From assembly GCA_003277985.1 (NCBI GenBank), contig QCHR01000002.1:1-64000 (forward strand): DNA of 64,000 bases. The letters are read 5' to 3'. This DNA is from Prochlorococcus sp. AG-402-G06. GTDB taxonomy: Bacteria > Cyanobacteriota > Cyanobacteriia > PCC-6307 > Cyanobiaceae. Position numbers and translations under genes: made by a program. The notes under the pieces were generated by a model. That model did no database searches. It was given only the letters and a program-made list of their open reading frames with translations, and had not been told where the DNA came from. This document shows positions 21,182 through 32,282 of the stretch, piece after piece; the stretch's first letter is position 1, and each line of letters begins with the position of its first letter.

Positions 21182-22516
21182 CTAATTATTTTGCTGAAGT
21201 CTCAAAAGATCATTCCAAAAATCAGGATATGATATTGCTGCAGCCTCACTACGTCGTAATGTCGAACTAGAAGTAGCCATTATTGATGCAATAGCTAAGC
21301 TCATGGCTATACGGTGATCGTCTTCGCTATCTAGCTCGCATCCTTTTAAATTAGTCCCTCCATAGATAGTAAGACCATCTTCATGTTCATCTACTTTGGC
21401 ACCCATTCTTTTTAATTGCCTGGACATTACTGCTAAACGATCAGTTTCTTTGACTCTCAATTCACTTGCTCCCTTTATTTGACTAATACCATTGCAAAAA
21501 CATGCTGCCACAGACAAAATAGGTATCTCGTCTACAAGTCGAGGCATTATTTCTTCATCAAGCTTAAATGGTTTCAAGTTCTCTTTGTAGAAAACCTCTA
21601 TATCTCCAACAGGTTCACCAGCCACATCTCTCTTGTTTATTATGTTGATACTTGCTTCCATTGTTTCTAATACGTCAAGTATTCCAGTCCTTGTTGGATT
21701 TAGACCAACATTTTCAATTATTAGTTCTGATCCTGGTATGATGCTACCTGCAACTAGCCAAAAAGCTGCGGAACTAATATCACCCGGAACAATAATTGAT
21801 TGACCTTTTAGATTTTTCCCGGGGAAAACAGTTATATGTCTACCCATTTCACCACCTACTTCTAGATTAGCTCCGAAGGCTTTTAGCATTCTCTCGCTAT
21901 GGTCTCTTGATCGCGCGGGTTCAATAACAGTTGTTGAACCTTCTGCTTTAAGGGCAGCAAGTAAGATTGCAGATTTTATCTGAGCACTTGCCACTGGTGT
22001 ACCAATTACTGCGCCTCTTAATTTGCTCCCAGTGATCGAGAGAGGAGCGAAGTCGCCACCACATCTTCCAGAAATCTTAGCCCCCATCATTTTTAATGGT
22101 TGTCCTACTCTTTTCATTGGCCTATTTCGAAGTGATTTATCTCCTGTAAGGATGAAATGATGATCTTCTTGACCGGCTAATAACCCCATTATTAATCTCA
22201 TTGTTGTTCCTGAATTTCCACAATCCAAAACATCTTGTGGTTCTTGGAGACCACTTAATCCAACACCCTCAACTTCAACGATGCTGCCTTTTTTTATAGG
22301 ACTAATCGTTACGCCCATTGACTTCAGGCATTCAGCAGTACTTAATGGATCTTCAGCAGGTAAAAGGCCCTCAATTAGCGTTTTCCCTTTAGCTATAGCC
22401 CCAAAAAGAAGTGCTCGGTGTGATATGGATTTGTCTCCAGGGACTTTCACTTTCCCACAGAGCGAGCCTCCTTTTTGAAGGTCTCTTAAAGACTGATCTT
22501 TAGTGGGAACTTTCAA
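21182..22516 (-). CDS. aroA: 3-phosphoshikimate 1-carboxyvinyltransferase (EPSP synthase)
   Basis: Sixth step of the shikimate pathway, joining shikimate 3-phosphate and PEP. The 444 residues show [15 protein letters not shown] (about 24-38), [27 protein letters not shown] and [13 protein letters not shown], all EPSP synthase boxes. The Gly-rich GNSGTT and the Lys/Ser/Arg substrate-binding set are intact. It feeds chorismate to MenD and to the aromatic amino acids. Confidence 0.97.
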   Translation of the reverse strand: MKVPTKDQSLRDLQKGGSLCGKVKVPGDKSISHRALLFGAIAKGKTLIEGLLPAEDPLSTAECLKSMGVTISPIKKGSIVEVEGVGLSGLQEPQDVLDCGNSGTTMRLIMGLLAGQEDHHFILTGDKSLRNRPMKRVGQPLKMMGAKISGRCGGDFAPLSITGSKLRGAVIGTPVASAQIKSAILLAALKAEGSTTVIEPARSRDHSERMLKAFGANLEVGGEMGRHITVFPGKNLKGQSIIVPGDISSAAFWLVAGSIIPGSELIIENVGLNPTRTGILDVLETMEASINIINKRDVAGEPVGDIEVFYKENLKPFKLDEEIMPRLVDEIPILSVAACFCNGISQIKGASELRVKETDRLAVMSRQLKRMGAKVDEHEDGLTIYGGTNLKGCELDSEDDHRIAMSLAIASIMATSSSTLRRSEAAAISYPDFWNDLLRLQQNN

Positions 22517-22571
22517 TGAAAAAACAATATATTTTTTTATATTTTATTTATAGACAAGCTTTATTTCTGAT

Positions 22572-24149
22572 TTATGAATTGTTTATTTGTTTTTGACGCA
22601 TAAGTTCATCGATAACGTACCCAAATAATTCTGGACTTGGTTTGTTGTTTGACAGATCTGATAATCCTAGTTCTTCCCATCTTTCATCGACTTTGTCTTC
22701 AAGTTCTTTAGGCCTTGTTAAAGGTTTTCCCCAATCATGATTTTTCTCTGGACCAATTTTTGTTGTTGCATCAATAGCTAATCTCCCTCCTAGCCCTATA
22801 TGTTCACTCGCGAAGTCAAGAGTATCAAAAGGAGTATTCTCGAGTATGAATAAATCTCTCTGGGGATCGACTTGACTTGATAAGACCCAAACTACTTGTC
22901 TAGGATCTCTCACGTTAATACTGGAGTCGACTACGACGACGAATTTTGTATAGGTGAATTGGGGTAATGCACTCCAAAAAGCCATTGCAGCTCTTTTTGC
23001 TTGCCCGGGATATGCTTTGTCAATAGATATAACTGCTAATTTGTAACTCAAGGCTTCCATAGGAAGGAAAAAATCAATAATCTCAGGTATTTGTTGTTTA
23101 AGGATTGGTGTATAAATCCGATTTAATGCTATTGCAAGCATGGCCTCCTCTTTTGGAGGCCTACCGCTGAAGGTCGTTAGAAAAATTGGTTTTTTCCTTT
23201 GAGTCATACAGTGGAATCTAATCAAAGGTGAGGACTCAGCACCCCCATAGAACCCCATATGGTCTCCAAAAGGACCATCCGTCATCTCTTCCCCAGGAGA
23301 TATAGATCCTTCTAGAACAATTTCACTGTGACTTGGTATCTGAAGATCGATAGTTTTGCATTTGGTTAATCGAACACCTTCTCCTGCGTATAGACCTGCA
23401 AAAAGCCATTCGCTAAGCTGCACTGGAATAGGAGTCGCTGCAGCCATTACAAGAAGTGGATGAACTCCAATGGCAACAGCAACTTCTAACTTTTTATTCA
23501 TAGCAGCTGCTTTGCGAAGATGTCTGGCGCCTCCTCTGACACTTAACCAATGGACTGTCATGCTTTTGGCAGATTGTCTTTGGAGTCTGTAAACACCAAC
23601 ATTTGGTACACCTGTTTCAGGATCTTTTGTGATTACTAGACCTAAAGTTATGGCTCCTCCAGCATCCTCTGGCCATGGACGCAAAAGTGGTAATTGATTT
23701 AGATTCAAATCCTTTTCACCAATTATTTTTTGATGGCATGGTGGTAAAAGATCAATATCTGGACGCGCTTTAAGAAGATCCCAAGCAACTGATGCAAAAG
23801 CTTTGGTTTCTTTAAATCCTTTTGGAGGCCGAGGCTGCTGGAGTAGGGCTAATTTTTTCCCTAAATCTTCCAACTCTTCTTGCTTCTCTAAGCCCATACT
23901 CCAAACCACGCGTTCCATTGTCCCAAGTAAATTCACTGCAACAGGAATTGATGATCCTTTTACGTTCTCAAAAAGTAGGGCAGGTCCTCCCATCCCCAGG
24001 ACTCGGTCACTTATTGCCGCAATTTCTAAGTCACTATCCACCTGACTGCTTATTCTCTTTAACTGACCTTTTTTTTCTAGAAGAGTAAGAAAATCTCTAA
24101 TGTCCCTTGTAAGAGGTTCTTGACGAAATAATTTCATGAAGGTCTGCAC
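22572..24149 (-). CDS. UbiD-family decarboxylase
   Basis: 525-residue prenylated-FMN-dependent decarboxylase. Typical UbiD segments include LVITKDPETGVPNVGVYRLQ, GEEMTDGPFGDHMGFYGG (Glu/His active-site region) and TFSGRPPKEEAML. In cyanobacteria, members act on 4-hydroxybenzoate-derived plastoquinone precursors; which substrate this one uses is not shown. It starts 52 bp from the divergent comB gene. Confidence 0.88.
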   Translation of the reverse strand: MQTFMKLFRQEPLTRDIRDFLTLLEKKGQLKRISSQVDSDLEIAAISDRVLGMGGPALLFENVKGSSIPVAVNLLGTMERVVWSMGLEKQEELEDLGKKLALLQQPRPPKGFKETKAFASVAWDLLKARPDIDLLPPCHQKIIGEKDLNLNQLPLLRPWPEDAGGAITLGLVITKDPETGVPNVGVYRLQRQSAKSMTVHWLSVRGGARHLRKAAAMNKKLEVAVAIGVHPLLVMAAATPIPVQLSEWLFAGLYAGEGVRLTKCKTIDLQIPSHSEIVLEGSISPGEEMTDGPFGDHMGFYGGAESSPLIRFHCMTQRKKPIFLTTFSGRPPKEEAMLAIALNRIYTPILKQQIPEIIDFFLPMEALSYKLAVISIDKAYPGQAKRAAMAFWSALPQFTYTKFVVVVDSSINVRDPRQVVWVLSSQVDPQRDLFILENTPFDTLDFASEHIGLGGRLAIDATTKIGPEKNHDWGKPLTRPKELEDKVDERWEELGLSDLSNNKPSPELFGYVIDELMRQKQINNS

Positions 24150-24201
24150 GTTTAACCTATTTATCTAGTTACTGTGACGCAAGTTATCAGCCTTTGTGGA
24201 A

Positions 24202-24930
24202 ATGAAACTTTCTTATTTTTATGTAGCGGCAGATGTGCCTATTGGAATTATTCCTGAATCATCAGTCGTAATTGATGTTCTCAGAGCTACAACAACTATT
24301 GCCTGGGCTCTTGAAAATGGAGCTGATTCAGTGCAAGTGTTCGCAGATGTTGATGAACTTAAAAATCACGCAAAGACTTTCGATGATAAAGATAAAATTC
24401 TTGTTGGTGAAAGAGGAGGAAAAAAATTAGATGGATTCGACTTGGGAAATTCTCCATTAGGAGTCTCAACTGAGAGAGTAAAAGGTAAAAGAGTTTTTAT
24501 GAGTACAACTAATGGAACAAGGTCACTTCATCGAGTAAGAGAATCAGAAAGTTTGTACACGATGGCACTCCCGAACAGAAAAGCTATTGCTGAAAGATTG
24601 AAAAATGATAATCCCAAAGAAGTTTGGATTGTTGGTAGTGGGTGGGAAGGTTCCTATTCTTTAGAAGATTCCCTTGCCGCTGGGGCTTTGGCCTCTCTTT
24701 TAATGGATCAATTAGAGTCAGTTGAAATATTAAATGATGAATTGATGGCTGCTATCGCATTATGGAAAACTTGGGAGAATGATGTTGAAGGATGTTTACG
24801 TATTGCAAGTCATGGACAAAGACTTGCAGGAATAGGTAATCATGATGATGATTTTGCTTGTTGCGCTTCTTTGGACAACCTTTCTGTTATTCCAAAACAG
24901 ATTGAGATGGGCGTACTTCGCTCAAACTAA
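24202..24930 (+). CDS. comB: 2-phosphosulfolactate phosphatase family protein
   Basis: About 242 residues. The frame is open from a GTG at 24196, but the ATG at 24202 ([13 protein letters not shown]) has a GGA-type ribosome site and is preferred. The sequence has [27 protein letters not shown] and [12 protein letters not shown], the ComB signature. In archaea ComB dephosphorylates 2-phosphosulfolactate for coenzyme M; cyanobacteria do not make coenzyme M, so the real substrate here is uncertain. Confidence 0.85.
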   Translation: MKLSYFYVAADVPIGIIPESSVVIDVLRATTTIAWALENGADSVQVFADVDELKNHAKTFDDKDKILVGERGGKKLDGFDLGNSPLGVSTERVKGKRVFMSTTNGTRSLHRVRESESLYTMALPNRKAIAERLKNDNPKEVWIVGSGWEGSYSLEDSLAAGALASLLMDQLESVEILNDELMAAIALWKTWENDVEGCLRIASHGQRLAGIGNHDDDFACCASLDNLSVIPKQIEMGVLRSN

Positions 24931-24959
24931 CTTTTAAATTATTTTTCTTTTTTAACTCA

Positions 24960-25784
24960 GTGTCAGATTTTTTGGCTGCGGCCTTACAGCTAACAAGTAC
25001 CTCAGATATAGACGCAAATCTCAATGCTGCAGAAGAACAAATTGAGTTAGCGTCTAGACGTGGGGCTGATCTCGTTGGACTACCTGAAAATTTTGCTTTT
25101 TTAGGGGAAGATCAAAAAAAATTAAAAATTGCCTCGTCAATCTACGAAAAATGCAATAGTTTTTTAGTAACAATGGCAAGGAGGTATCAAGTAGTTTTAC
25201 TTGGAGGCGGTTTCCCTGTCCCTGCTGGTGATGGAGTAAGAACTTTAAATAGAGCTGAGTTGTTTGGAAAAGATGGGCAATCTCTAGCAAGATACGACAA
25301 GATTCATCTTTTCGACGTTGATCTTCCAGAAGGTAATACCTATAGAGAATCAGAAACAATTGTTTCTGGAAGTCAATCTCCACCTGTGGTTGATGTGCCT
25401 GGTCTTTGCAAAATCGGTTTATCTATTTGCTATGACGTACGTTTCCCAGAACTTTATCGGGATTTGGTCAATAAAGGCGCAGATTTATTAATGATTCCAG
25501 CTGCTTTTACTGCTTTTACCGGAAAGGATCATTGGCAAGTCTTGCTTCAAGCTAGAGCTATTGAAAACACTGCCTACGTTGTTGCACCAGCTCAAACTGG
25601 CCGCCACTATGGAAGGAGACAAAGTCATGGGCATGCAATGGTTATTGATCCATGGGGAACTGTTTTAGCAGATGCAGGAGTAGTTCAGGGAGCAGCAATA
25701 GCCCCGGCTGATAAAGAGAGAGTAGAGAGAATCAGAGGACAAATGCCCAGCCTTAAGCATAGAAAAACAGAGCTTTTTATTTGA
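24960..25784 (+). CDS. Nitrilase-family amidase (Nit1/NIT2-like)
   Basis: 274-residue carbon-nitrogen hydrolase with the Glu-Lys-Cys triad visible: LPENFAFLGED (Glu about 41), RYDKIHLFDVD (Lys about 116) and SICYDVRFPELYR (Cys about 156). The family includes deaminated-glutathione amidase and omega-amidase, the closest match in pattern. The GTG start at 24960 follows comB by 29 bp, and its TGA stop overlaps the ATG of the next gene. Confidence 0.87.
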   Translation: MSDFLAAALQLTSTSDIDANLNAAEEQIELASRRGADLVGLPENFAFLGEDQKKLKIASSIYEKCNSFLVTMARRYQVVLLGGGFPVPAGDGVRTLNRAELFGKDGQSLARYDKIHLFDVDLPEGNTYRESETIVSGSQSPPVVDVPGLCKIGLSICYDVRFPELYRDLVNKGADLLMIPAAFTAFTGKDHWQVLLQARAIENTAYVVAPAQTGRHYGRRQSHGHAMVIDPWGTVLADAGVVQGAAIAPADKERVERIRGQMPSLKHRKTELFI

Positions 25785-26869
25785 TGTTTAAAGATCAATC
25801 TTTAAAGTCAAAACTGGCATTATTTGCGGGATTTATTTTTTGTTCCAATCTCTTTATTCCTTTACCACTCAGATCTGCTAGTGCTCTTGCAGCTTGGGCC
25901 TTAACAAGTAACGGTAGCCTTAAATTACGAACTTCCTCTGGGGCTAAATTAGATGCTTTCTATCAATCCTCAACAACTAATAAAGGTGAAAGGGTATGGA
26001 TTGATTTCCCTGGAGAATTAAGCCGCCCTAGAACTATTAAAGGCAATGGATCAGTTAAGGAAATCAGATTAGGTAAACCTAGTAAGGGTAAAACAAGGCT
26101 TGTTATTGAGTTCCTTCCATCAGTTGAGTTGGAACCCTCAAAACTACAATTAATTGGTATTTCAGCAAATACATGGGAGTTGAAATTTATTGGATTAGAA
26201 AGTAATTCTTTTAACTCTATTGAAGAAGGTAATATTTTAAGAAACTCAATAAAAAGAACTTATGAAAAAATAAAGATTCAAGATTTAGATATTTCCTCTT
26301 TACCCAATGTTCCCTTCGGAAAGTATAAAGTTGTTATTGATCCAGGGCATGGTGGTTCTGATCCTGGTGCGGTTGGAATAAATGGATTAAGAGAAACTGA
26401 TATCGTTTTAGAGGTCTCTAAGAGTGTTTCAAAATTCCTAACAAATAAAGGAGTGAAAACTATTTTAACTCGGAATTATGAGAGAACATTAGACTTACAA
26501 CCAAGGGTTACTAAAGCTAATAATTCAAGAGCAGATGCTTTTGTCAGTATTCATGCAAATGCAACAAGAGGAAAGCGAAAAGATGTTAATGGCTTAGAGA
26601 CTTATTATTACTCTGGTTATAAAGGCTATTCTTTAGCGAAAAACATTCAAAAACAAATTTTAATTTTTTCTCCACAAAGTCCAGATAGAGGTGTTCGTAG
26701 ATCTCGCTTTTTTGTAATTAGGAAAACATCCATGCCCGCGGCTTTAGTAGAGATTGGATTTGTAACTGGTATGTATGATGCAGATTTATTACGTCAAAAA
26801 GGATACAGGGATAAAATGTCTTTTGCTATTGCTAAAGGAATACTTGATTATCTAAAAGGTCCACAATAG
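25784..26869 (+). CDS. N-acetylmuramoyl-L-alanine amidase with AMIN domain
   Basis: Cuts the amide bond between muramic acid and the stem peptide in the cell wall, used in cell separation. About 361 residues: a signal peptide up to around 37 (SASALAAWA), an AMIN-like beta domain (about 40-140), and an Amidase_3 domain with zinc ligands in VIDPGHGGSDPGA, GLRETD, SIHANA and the catalytic Glu in LVEIGFVT. The ATG at 25784 overlaps the nitrilase gene's stop (TGATG); a TTG three bases earlier is less likely. Confidence 0.92.
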   Translation: MFKDQSLKSKLALFAGFIFCSNLFIPLPLRSASALAAWALTSNGSLKLRTSSGAKLDAFYQSSTTNKGERVWIDFPGELSRPRTIKGNGSVKEIRLGKPSKGKTRLVIEFLPSVELEPSKLQLIGISANTWELKFIGLESNSFNSIEEGNILRNSIKRTYEKIKIQDLDISSLPNVPFGKYKVVIDPGHGGSDPGAVGINGLRETDIVLEVSKSVSKFLTNKGVKTILTRNYERTLDLQPRVTKANNSRADAFVSIHANATRGKRKDVNGLETYYYSGYKGYSLAKNIQKQILIFSPQSPDRGVRRSRFFVIRKTSMPAALVEIGFVTGMYDADLLRQKGYRDKMSFAIAKGILDYLKGPQ

Positions 26870-26871
26870 AT

Positions 26872-27669
26872 ATGCGCCTTGGATTGTTTGATAGTGGTGT
26901 TGGGGGCTTCACTGTTTTGAAAAAGGTTATTGAATTATATCCCAATAATTCATTTATATATTTGGCTGATACAGCAAGAATTCCCTATGGAGTAAAGACA
27001 ACTCATGAGATCATAAAAATTGCTGAAGAAATATCAAATTGGTTTAGTTATCAAAATATTGATGCTTTTTTGGTTGCATGTAATACAACAAATGCAATTG
27101 CCCTGGATGTGATCAAAAGAAATTTAGATGTCCCTGTTTTTGACTTGATTGGGTCAGTTGCTTCAACTATCCAGGAATCTAGGGTAGGTGTTCTCGCAAC
27201 TCCCTCTACGGTTAAAACCAAGGCTTACACAAATGCGATTTTACAATTCAAGCCAAAAACTTTTGTAATTGAGCAACCATGTCCTGAATTTGTTCCTATG
27301 ATTGAGCTGGATAATATTAATTCAGTTGAGATTACTGATGTTGCAATTAGATATTTACAACCTCTTTTAAATCAAAAAATTCACTCTTTAATTCTTGGTT
27401 GTAGTCACTATCCTCTTATAAGTCCTTTGCTGACGGAGGTATTACCCTCTAGTATTAAATTGATTGACCCCGCTGATGCTCTTTCATTCAAATTAAAGTT
27501 GTTTATGGATTCAAAAGCCAGCAATTATTCAAAGAGACAAAATTTAGTTGATTTAAAGATTTACGTAACCTCTAATCTTAAAAACTTTCCTGATAAGGCT
27601 AAGCATTGGTTGAATGTGTTTCCTGAAGTTAATCTCGTTTCACTGCAGAAGAAGGGTTGGGTCTCTTAA
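26872..27669 (+). CDS. murI: Glutamate racemase
   Basis: Supplies D-glutamate for peptidoglycan. The 265 residues begin with GLFDSGVGGFTVLK and carry the two catalytic cysteines in VACNTTNAIA (about 74) and LGCSHYPLI (about 182). It lies two bases after the amidase stop codon, so the two cell-wall genes are coupled. Confidence 0.96.
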   Translation: MRLGLFDSGVGGFTVLKKVIELYPNNSFIYLADTARIPYGVKTTHEIIKIAEEISNWFSYQNIDAFLVACNTTNAIALDVIKRNLDVPVFDLIGSVASTIQESRVGVLATPSTVKTKAYTNAILQFKPKTFVIEQPCPEFVPMIELDNINSVEITDVAIRYLQPLLNQKIHSLILGCSHYPLISPLLTEVLPSSIKLIDPADALSFKLKLFMDSKASNYSKRQNLVDLKIYVTSNLKNFPDKAKHWLNVFPEVNLVSLQKKGWVS

Positions 27670-27691
27670 TATCAAAAAGTAGAGCGGTTTT

Positions 27692-28663
27692 ATGACCACA
27701 GCCACGGAAATTCTTCAACCTATAGAACTTGATCTAGAAGCATTGCTTTCTGATCTTCGAAGCCTAATAGGAGCTGGACACCCTATTTTGCAGGCAGCTG
27801 CAGAACATCTTTTTAGTGCAGGGGGGAAACGTTTAAGGCCTGGAATTGTTTTATTAATTTCAAGAGCTTTGACATCTGAAAAGGATCTTCCTTTGAAGCA
27901 TCGAAAATTAGCCCAAATTACTGAGATGATTCATACCGCTTCTCTTGTTCATGATGATGTGGTTGATGAAGCTGATACCCGAAGAGGTGTAGAAACTGTT
28001 CACAGTCGATTTGATCCGAGGATAGCTGTTCTTGCAGGGGATTTTCTATTTGCACAAGCAAGTTGGCATTTGGCAAATCTTGAGAATTTAGATGTTGTTA
28101 AATTATTAAGCAGAGTGATTATGGACCTAGCTGAAGGAGAAATAAAGCAGGGACTTAATAGATTTGATTCAAGTCAATCCTTTGAGAGCTATTTAGAAAA
28201 AAGTTATTGTAAAACTGCCTCATTGATTGCCAATAGCTCCAAGGCTATTGGAGTTTTATCTGATGTAGATAAAGAGGGCTTGAATTCACTTTATTTCTTT
28301 GGGAAACAGTTAGGATTAGCCTTTCAAGTGGTGGATGATATTCTCGATTTTACTGGAAACGATGAACAATTAGGTAAACCAGCAGCTAGTGATCTACAAA
28401 GTGGTTATCTTACTGCACCTGTTTTCTACGCTTTGGAAGAGAATCCAACTCTTAGCGAATTGATTAATGGTAAATTCTCCCAAAAAGATGATCTGGATAA
28501 GGCTCTCTCTCTAGTAAGAGATTCAAGTGCAATTAAGAAATCAAGAAAATTAGCCGAAAAATTTGCTTCTGAATCAAAAGATTCAATTTCGTGGTTGCCA
28601 GATTCACCTTCAAAAGAAGCTTTACTTGAACTGCCTGAATTTGTTATTAGCAGACTTTATTAA
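27692..28663 (+). CDS. sds: Solanesyl/polyprenyl diphosphate synthase
   Basis: Long-chain trans-prenyl diphosphate synthase making the side chain of plastoquinone. The 323 residues contain the first Asp-rich motif DDVVDEADTRRG (about 89-100), the second DDILDFTGNDEQLGKP, and GGKRLRPGIVLL near the N-terminus. The product length (solanesyl) is inferred from cyanobacterial relatives. The ATG start follows murI by 22 bp. Confidence 0.93.
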   Translation: MTTATEILQPIELDLEALLSDLRSLIGAGHPILQAAAEHLFSAGGKRLRPGIVLLISRALTSEKDLPLKHRKLAQITEMIHTASLVHDDVVDEADTRRGVETVHSRFDPRIAVLAGDFLFAQASWHLANLENLDVVKLLSRVIMDLAEGEIKQGLNRFDSSQSFESYLEKSYCKTASLIANSSKAIGVLSDVDKEGLNSLYFFGKQLGLAFQVVDDILDFTGNDEQLGKPAASDLQSGYLTAPVFYALEENPTLSELINGKFSQKDDLDKALSLVRDSSAIKKSRKLAEKFASESKDSISWLPDSPSKEALLELPEFVISRLY

Positions 28664-28664
28664 T

Positions 28665-29345
28665 TTAATAATCACTCAATATTTGTTCGATTTCTTTTAA
28701 ATGTGTGATTTGTTTTAAATTGATGTGTTTTTCGAAAACTTCTTTTTCTTCAATTTCATCACGTTTATCTTTTAAAAAGAAAACATAACATCCTGCCTCC
28801 AAGGCCGAAGATACTCCTGAAATTGAATCTTCAACAGCCCAGCATTCTTTAGGCGCAATATTTAATTTTTCAGCGGCTAATAGATATGGATCTGGAGCAG
28901 GTTTCCCTTTGGCTAGTAAGTCGTCATCGCCAAGAACCATTACAGTGAATAGGCTAATCCATTTATGAGGGGCGGTTTTTATTTGGAAAGATTCAGAGCT
29001 GCTACTGGTTACTAAAGCCATAGGTATATTATTTTGATGACATCTTTTGACCAAACTTTCGCCACCTCGCATCGTTTGTGCACTGAGGATAAGTTTTCTT
29101 GAGATGGGCTTATGCAGGTTTAGAAATTCTTTCTCCTTAACTGTCTTCGGAATCAATTTAACTAGTTCATTGGCACAATCAATTCTTCTTTTGCCTCTTA
29201 AAAGCTTTAGTTGGGTATCAGTTAGATGTAGATCAAAAAGTGCAGCTGTTTCTTTCCATGCTTGTCCATGTAAGGGTTCTGAATCAATCAGAACTCCATC
29301 AAGATCAAATAAAATTGCTTTAGGAAAATTCCAATCTTTCTTCAT
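28665..29345 (-). CDS. HAD-family hydrolase (beta-phosphoglucomutase-like)
   Basis: 226 residues with HAD motif I FDLDGVLIDSEPLH (nucleophile Asp13), motif II VTSSSS, Lys in LAKGKPAPDPY and motif IV EDSISGVSSALEAG. The cap domain sits between motifs I and II. Members are phosphoglucomutases or sugar phosphatases; substrate not identifiable here. It converges on the polyprenyl synthase gene with one base between the stops. Confidence 0.85.
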   Translation of the reverse strand: MKKDWNFPKAILFDLDGVLIDSEPLHGQAWKETAALFDLHLTDTQLKLLRGKRRIDCANELVKLIPKTVKEKEFLNLHKPISRKLILSAQTMRGGESLVKRCHQNNIPMALVTSSSSESFQIKTAPHKWISLFTVMVLGDDDLLAKGKPAPDPYLLAAEKLNIAPKECWAVEDSISGVSSALEAGCYVFFLKDKRDEIEEKEVFEKHINLKQITHLKEIEQILSDY

Positions 29346-29436
29346 TATGAATTGTTTTAAATAAGAGTTTCACTATTCAAGCCTTTTGGTCAGAAATAGC
29401 TTGAATGAAATAAATGAAAAGTTGTTTTTATCTTTC

Positions 29437-31413
29437 ATGAATTCAGACAATTCTAACTCTATTGAGTCTGTTCTTCAGGAGCAGAGAGTCTTCCCCCCCT
29501 CTGATGACTTTTCCAGTAAAAGCAGAATCTCATCTTTTTCTAAGTATTTGGAAATGTCGGAGATGGCTAAATCAGATCCCAATAAGTTTTGGGGTGACGC
29601 GGCGAGGGAAGAATTATTTTGGTTTAAATCTTTTGATAAAGTACTTGACTGGTCCAATCCACCATTTGCCAAATGGTTCGATGGTGGAAAAACTAATATT
29701 TCTTATAATTGTCTAGATAGACACTTAAATAGTTCAACTGCTGACAAAGTTGCCTTGATTTGGGAAGGAGAGCCAGGTGATCAAAAAAAATATACGTACA
29801 AACAACTACACAAAGAAGTTTGTAAAGCAGCTAATGCCCTCAAGTCTATGGGTATAGGTAAAGGAGATCTTGTCGCTTTGTATATGCCTATGGTCCCCGA
29901 GGCTGCAATTGCAATGCTTGCTTGTGCAAGGATTGGAGCACCACATTCAGTCGTATTTGGAGGCTTTTCCTCTGAGGCTCTAAGGGACCGATTAATTAAT
30001 GGAGAAGCGAAAGCAATAATTACAGCTGATGGAGGTTTTAGAAAAGACAAAACAATTCCTCTTAAAGATGCTGTTGATAAAGCATTGGAAGGTGGTGCTT
30101 GTCCAAAAGTCGAATCAGTTTTAGTTGTTCAAAGGACAAAAAAACTTATTGCTATGGATGATGGTAGAGATTATTGGTGGCATGAAATTGTAGATAGTCA
30201 ATCAGAAGAATGTTTGCCAGAACAAATGGATAGTGAGGATTGCTTATTTGTTTTATATACTTCTGGCTCTACAGGAAAACCAAAGGGAGTAGTTCATTCA
30301 ACTGCTGGGTACAACCTTTGGTCACATTTGACTTTTAAATGGATTTTTGATGTCCGTGAAAATGATGTTTATTGGTGCTCCGCTGATGTGGGTTGGATAA
30401 CTGGGCATAGTTATATCGTCTATGGTCCACTATCTAATGGTGCAACTACTGTTATGTACGAAGGAGTTCCTAGACCATCAAATCCAGGCGCTTTTTGGGA
30501 TGTAATACAGAGGCATAAAATATCGATTTTTTATACTGCTCCAACTGCTATAAGAGCCTTTATGAAAGCAGGAGAAAAGATTCCTAAGCAATACGACTTA
30601 TCTAGTTTGAGACTTTTAGGAACTGTTGGAGAGCCAATTAATCCAGAGACTTGGATCTGGTATAGAGATGTTATTGGAGCAGGGAGATGCCCAATAGTTG
30701 ATACATGGTGGCAAACAGAAACTGGAGGAGTAATGATTAGTCCTCTTCCAGGAGCTACTCCAACAAAACCTGGATCAGCAACTTTCCCTTTGCCTGGGAT
30801 TGAAGCCGATGTGGTCAATTCAGAGGGGGATTCTGTATCTAATAATGAGGGTGGATATTTGGTAGTTAAAAGGCCATGGCCTGGCATGATGAGAAATGTT
30901 TATGGAGATGAAAAAAGATTTAGAGAGAGTTACTGGGAGTATTTAAAACCTTCAGACAATAGCTATATATATTTTGCTGGAGATGGGGCTCGTCGAGATG
31001 AAGAAGGTTATTTTTGGGTTATGGGAAGAGTTGATGATGTAATAAATGTCTCTGGTCATAGGCTTGGGACAATGGAAATAGAATCAGCTTTAGTTAGTCA
31101 TGAGCTCATCTCAGAAGCTGCAGTTGTAGGCAGACCTGATGATTTAAAGGGGGAGTCAATAGTAGCCTTTGTTACTTTGAAAACTGGTGCAGCTGCAAAT
31201 GAAAATATTAATGCAGAATTGAAACAACATGTCGTGAATGAAATAGGACCAATTGCCAAACCTGATGAAATTAAATTTACTGATTCTCTTCCTAAAACAA
31301 GAAGTGGAAAAATAATGCGCAGAATTTTGAGAGCACTAGCTTCAGGTGATGAAATAAGCGGAGATACAAGTACTCTTGAAGATAGATCGGTTTTAGACAA
31401 ATTAAGAAATTAA
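29437..31413 (+). CDS. acs: Acetyl-CoA synthetase
   Basis: Forms acetyl-CoA from acetate, ATP and CoA. About 658 residues. The frame opens at a TTG (29386), but the ATG at 29437 starts the more normal-looking protein. The AMP-binding signature [39 protein letters not shown], and the C-terminal [15 protein letters not shown] with the acetylation-site Lys are all present. Length fits Acs. Confidence 0.95.
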   Translation: MNSDNSNSIESVLQEQRVFPPSDDFSSKSRISSFSKYLEMSEMAKSDPNKFWGDAAREELFWFKSFDKVLDWSNPPFAKWFDGGKTNISYNCLDRHLNSSTADKVALIWEGEPGDQKKYTYKQLHKEVCKAANALKSMGIGKGDLVALYMPMVPEAAIAMLACARIGAPHSVVFGGFSSEALRDRLINGEAKAIITADGGFRKDKTIPLKDAVDKALEGGACPKVESVLVVQRTKKLIAMDDGRDYWWHEIVDSQSEECLPEQMDSEDCLFVLYTSGSTGKPKGVVHSTAGYNLWSHLTFKWIFDVRENDVYWCSADVGWITGHSYIVYGPLSNGATTVMYEGVPRPSNPGAFWDVIQRHKISIFYTAPTAIRAFMKAGEKIPKQYDLSSLRLLGTVGEPINPETWIWYRDVIGAGRCPIVDTWWQTETGGVMISPLPGATPTKPGSATFPLPGIEADVVNSEGDSVSNNEGGYLVVKRPWPGMMRNVYGDEKRFRESYWEYLKPSDNSYIYFAGDGARRDEEGYFWVMGRVDDVINVSGHRLGTMEIESALVSHELISEAAVVGRPDDLKGESIVAFVTLKTGAAANENINAELKQHVVNEIGPIAKPDEIKFTDSLPKTRSGKIMRRILRALASGDEISGDTSTLEDRSVLDKLRN

Positions 31414-31415
31414 TA

Positions 31416-32141
31416 TTAAATTTTCCATTGAGTTACTTGATCGACTATTAAATCAATTGTCTTGTATTTTATGGAGCTTTGAAGATTAGACTTTAGTATC
31501 TTCTCTCTTATTCCCATACTTACTGGGGTTAGATGATTACCATCTAACAACAAAATTTTAGATTTATCAGAAGGTCTTTCCTTTAATGATTTAAGTAATA
31601 ATTCATTTTGATCTAGGTTATCATTTTTAAACTTGATCAATAGATTATTTATTTGCTCATAGTGTTCTCTAATAAGATTTAATGTCTCGGAAGGACTTGG
31701 ACTAAATTCAGTTTGAAAGTCAATCTTTTGAGACATTTTTCTAAGAAAAGGTATAGATTTATTTGCCTTGAAATTATTAAAGCTTATAGCTACTAAACCA
31801 TCGCAATTCCTTCCTCCATCCGGTGCTAGCAAATGTAATTTACATCCAAGACTATGACCCACTTTTATTGATTTTGGTTTTAAGCCAACCCGTTTCTCAA
31901 GAATTTTCCGAGATTCTCGGAATTGTTTCCACGCATAATTTGCTTGAAGTTGATGATCAAAGTTAGGGATATAGCCCCAGGAATGGACTGCGAAATTTCT
32001 TTGTAAAAAACCAGAAATTAGTTTTTTGTATGTAACTTCTGGCTTGATTGATATATAGCTACCTCCAATAAGTTCTATAAGACCAATGGGTCTTGATGGC
32101 CATTGACAAGAAACATCACTTATACGCCTAAAAGTGCTCAT
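31416..32141 (-). CDS. DUF1350 alpha/beta-hydrolase-like protein
   Basis: 241 residues. The region around VGHSLGCKLHLL resembles the nucleophile elbow of an alpha/beta hydrolase (G-H-S-L-G), and the whole fits the cyanobacterial/plastid DUF1350 family. A final beta strand, LLLDGNHLTPVS, carries Asp and His that could complete a triad, but this is not proven. It converges with acs (two bases between stop codons). Function unknown. Confidence 0.8.
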   Translation of the reverse strand: MSTFRRISDVSCQWPSRPIGLIELIGGSYISIKPEVTYKKLISGFLQRNFAVHSWGYIPNFDHQLQANYAWKQFRESRKILEKRVGLKPKSIKVGHSLGCKLHLLAPDGGRNCDGLVAISFNNFKANKSIPFLRKMSQKIDFQTEFSPSPSETLNLIREHYEQINNLLIKFKNDNLDQNELLLKSLKERPSDKSKILLLDGNHLTPVSMGIREKILKSNLQSSIKYKTIDLIVDQVTQWKI

Positions 32142-32282
32142 TGATGAATAATCACTCTATAAAGAGAAATAAAAAACGATTATAAATTAAATATGAGTAT
32201 CTTTTATTTTTAATGTTCTACTAAGTTTTTATTCAACTCTGTTTTTTTGATGATAATAGAAGTATGACTAATTAATTTTGAA

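Noticed and set aside
25054-25383. 109-codon frame antisense to the nitrilase gene
   Set aside because: Shadow of a gene with strong catalytic motifs; Leu/Gln-rich antisense translation without family features.
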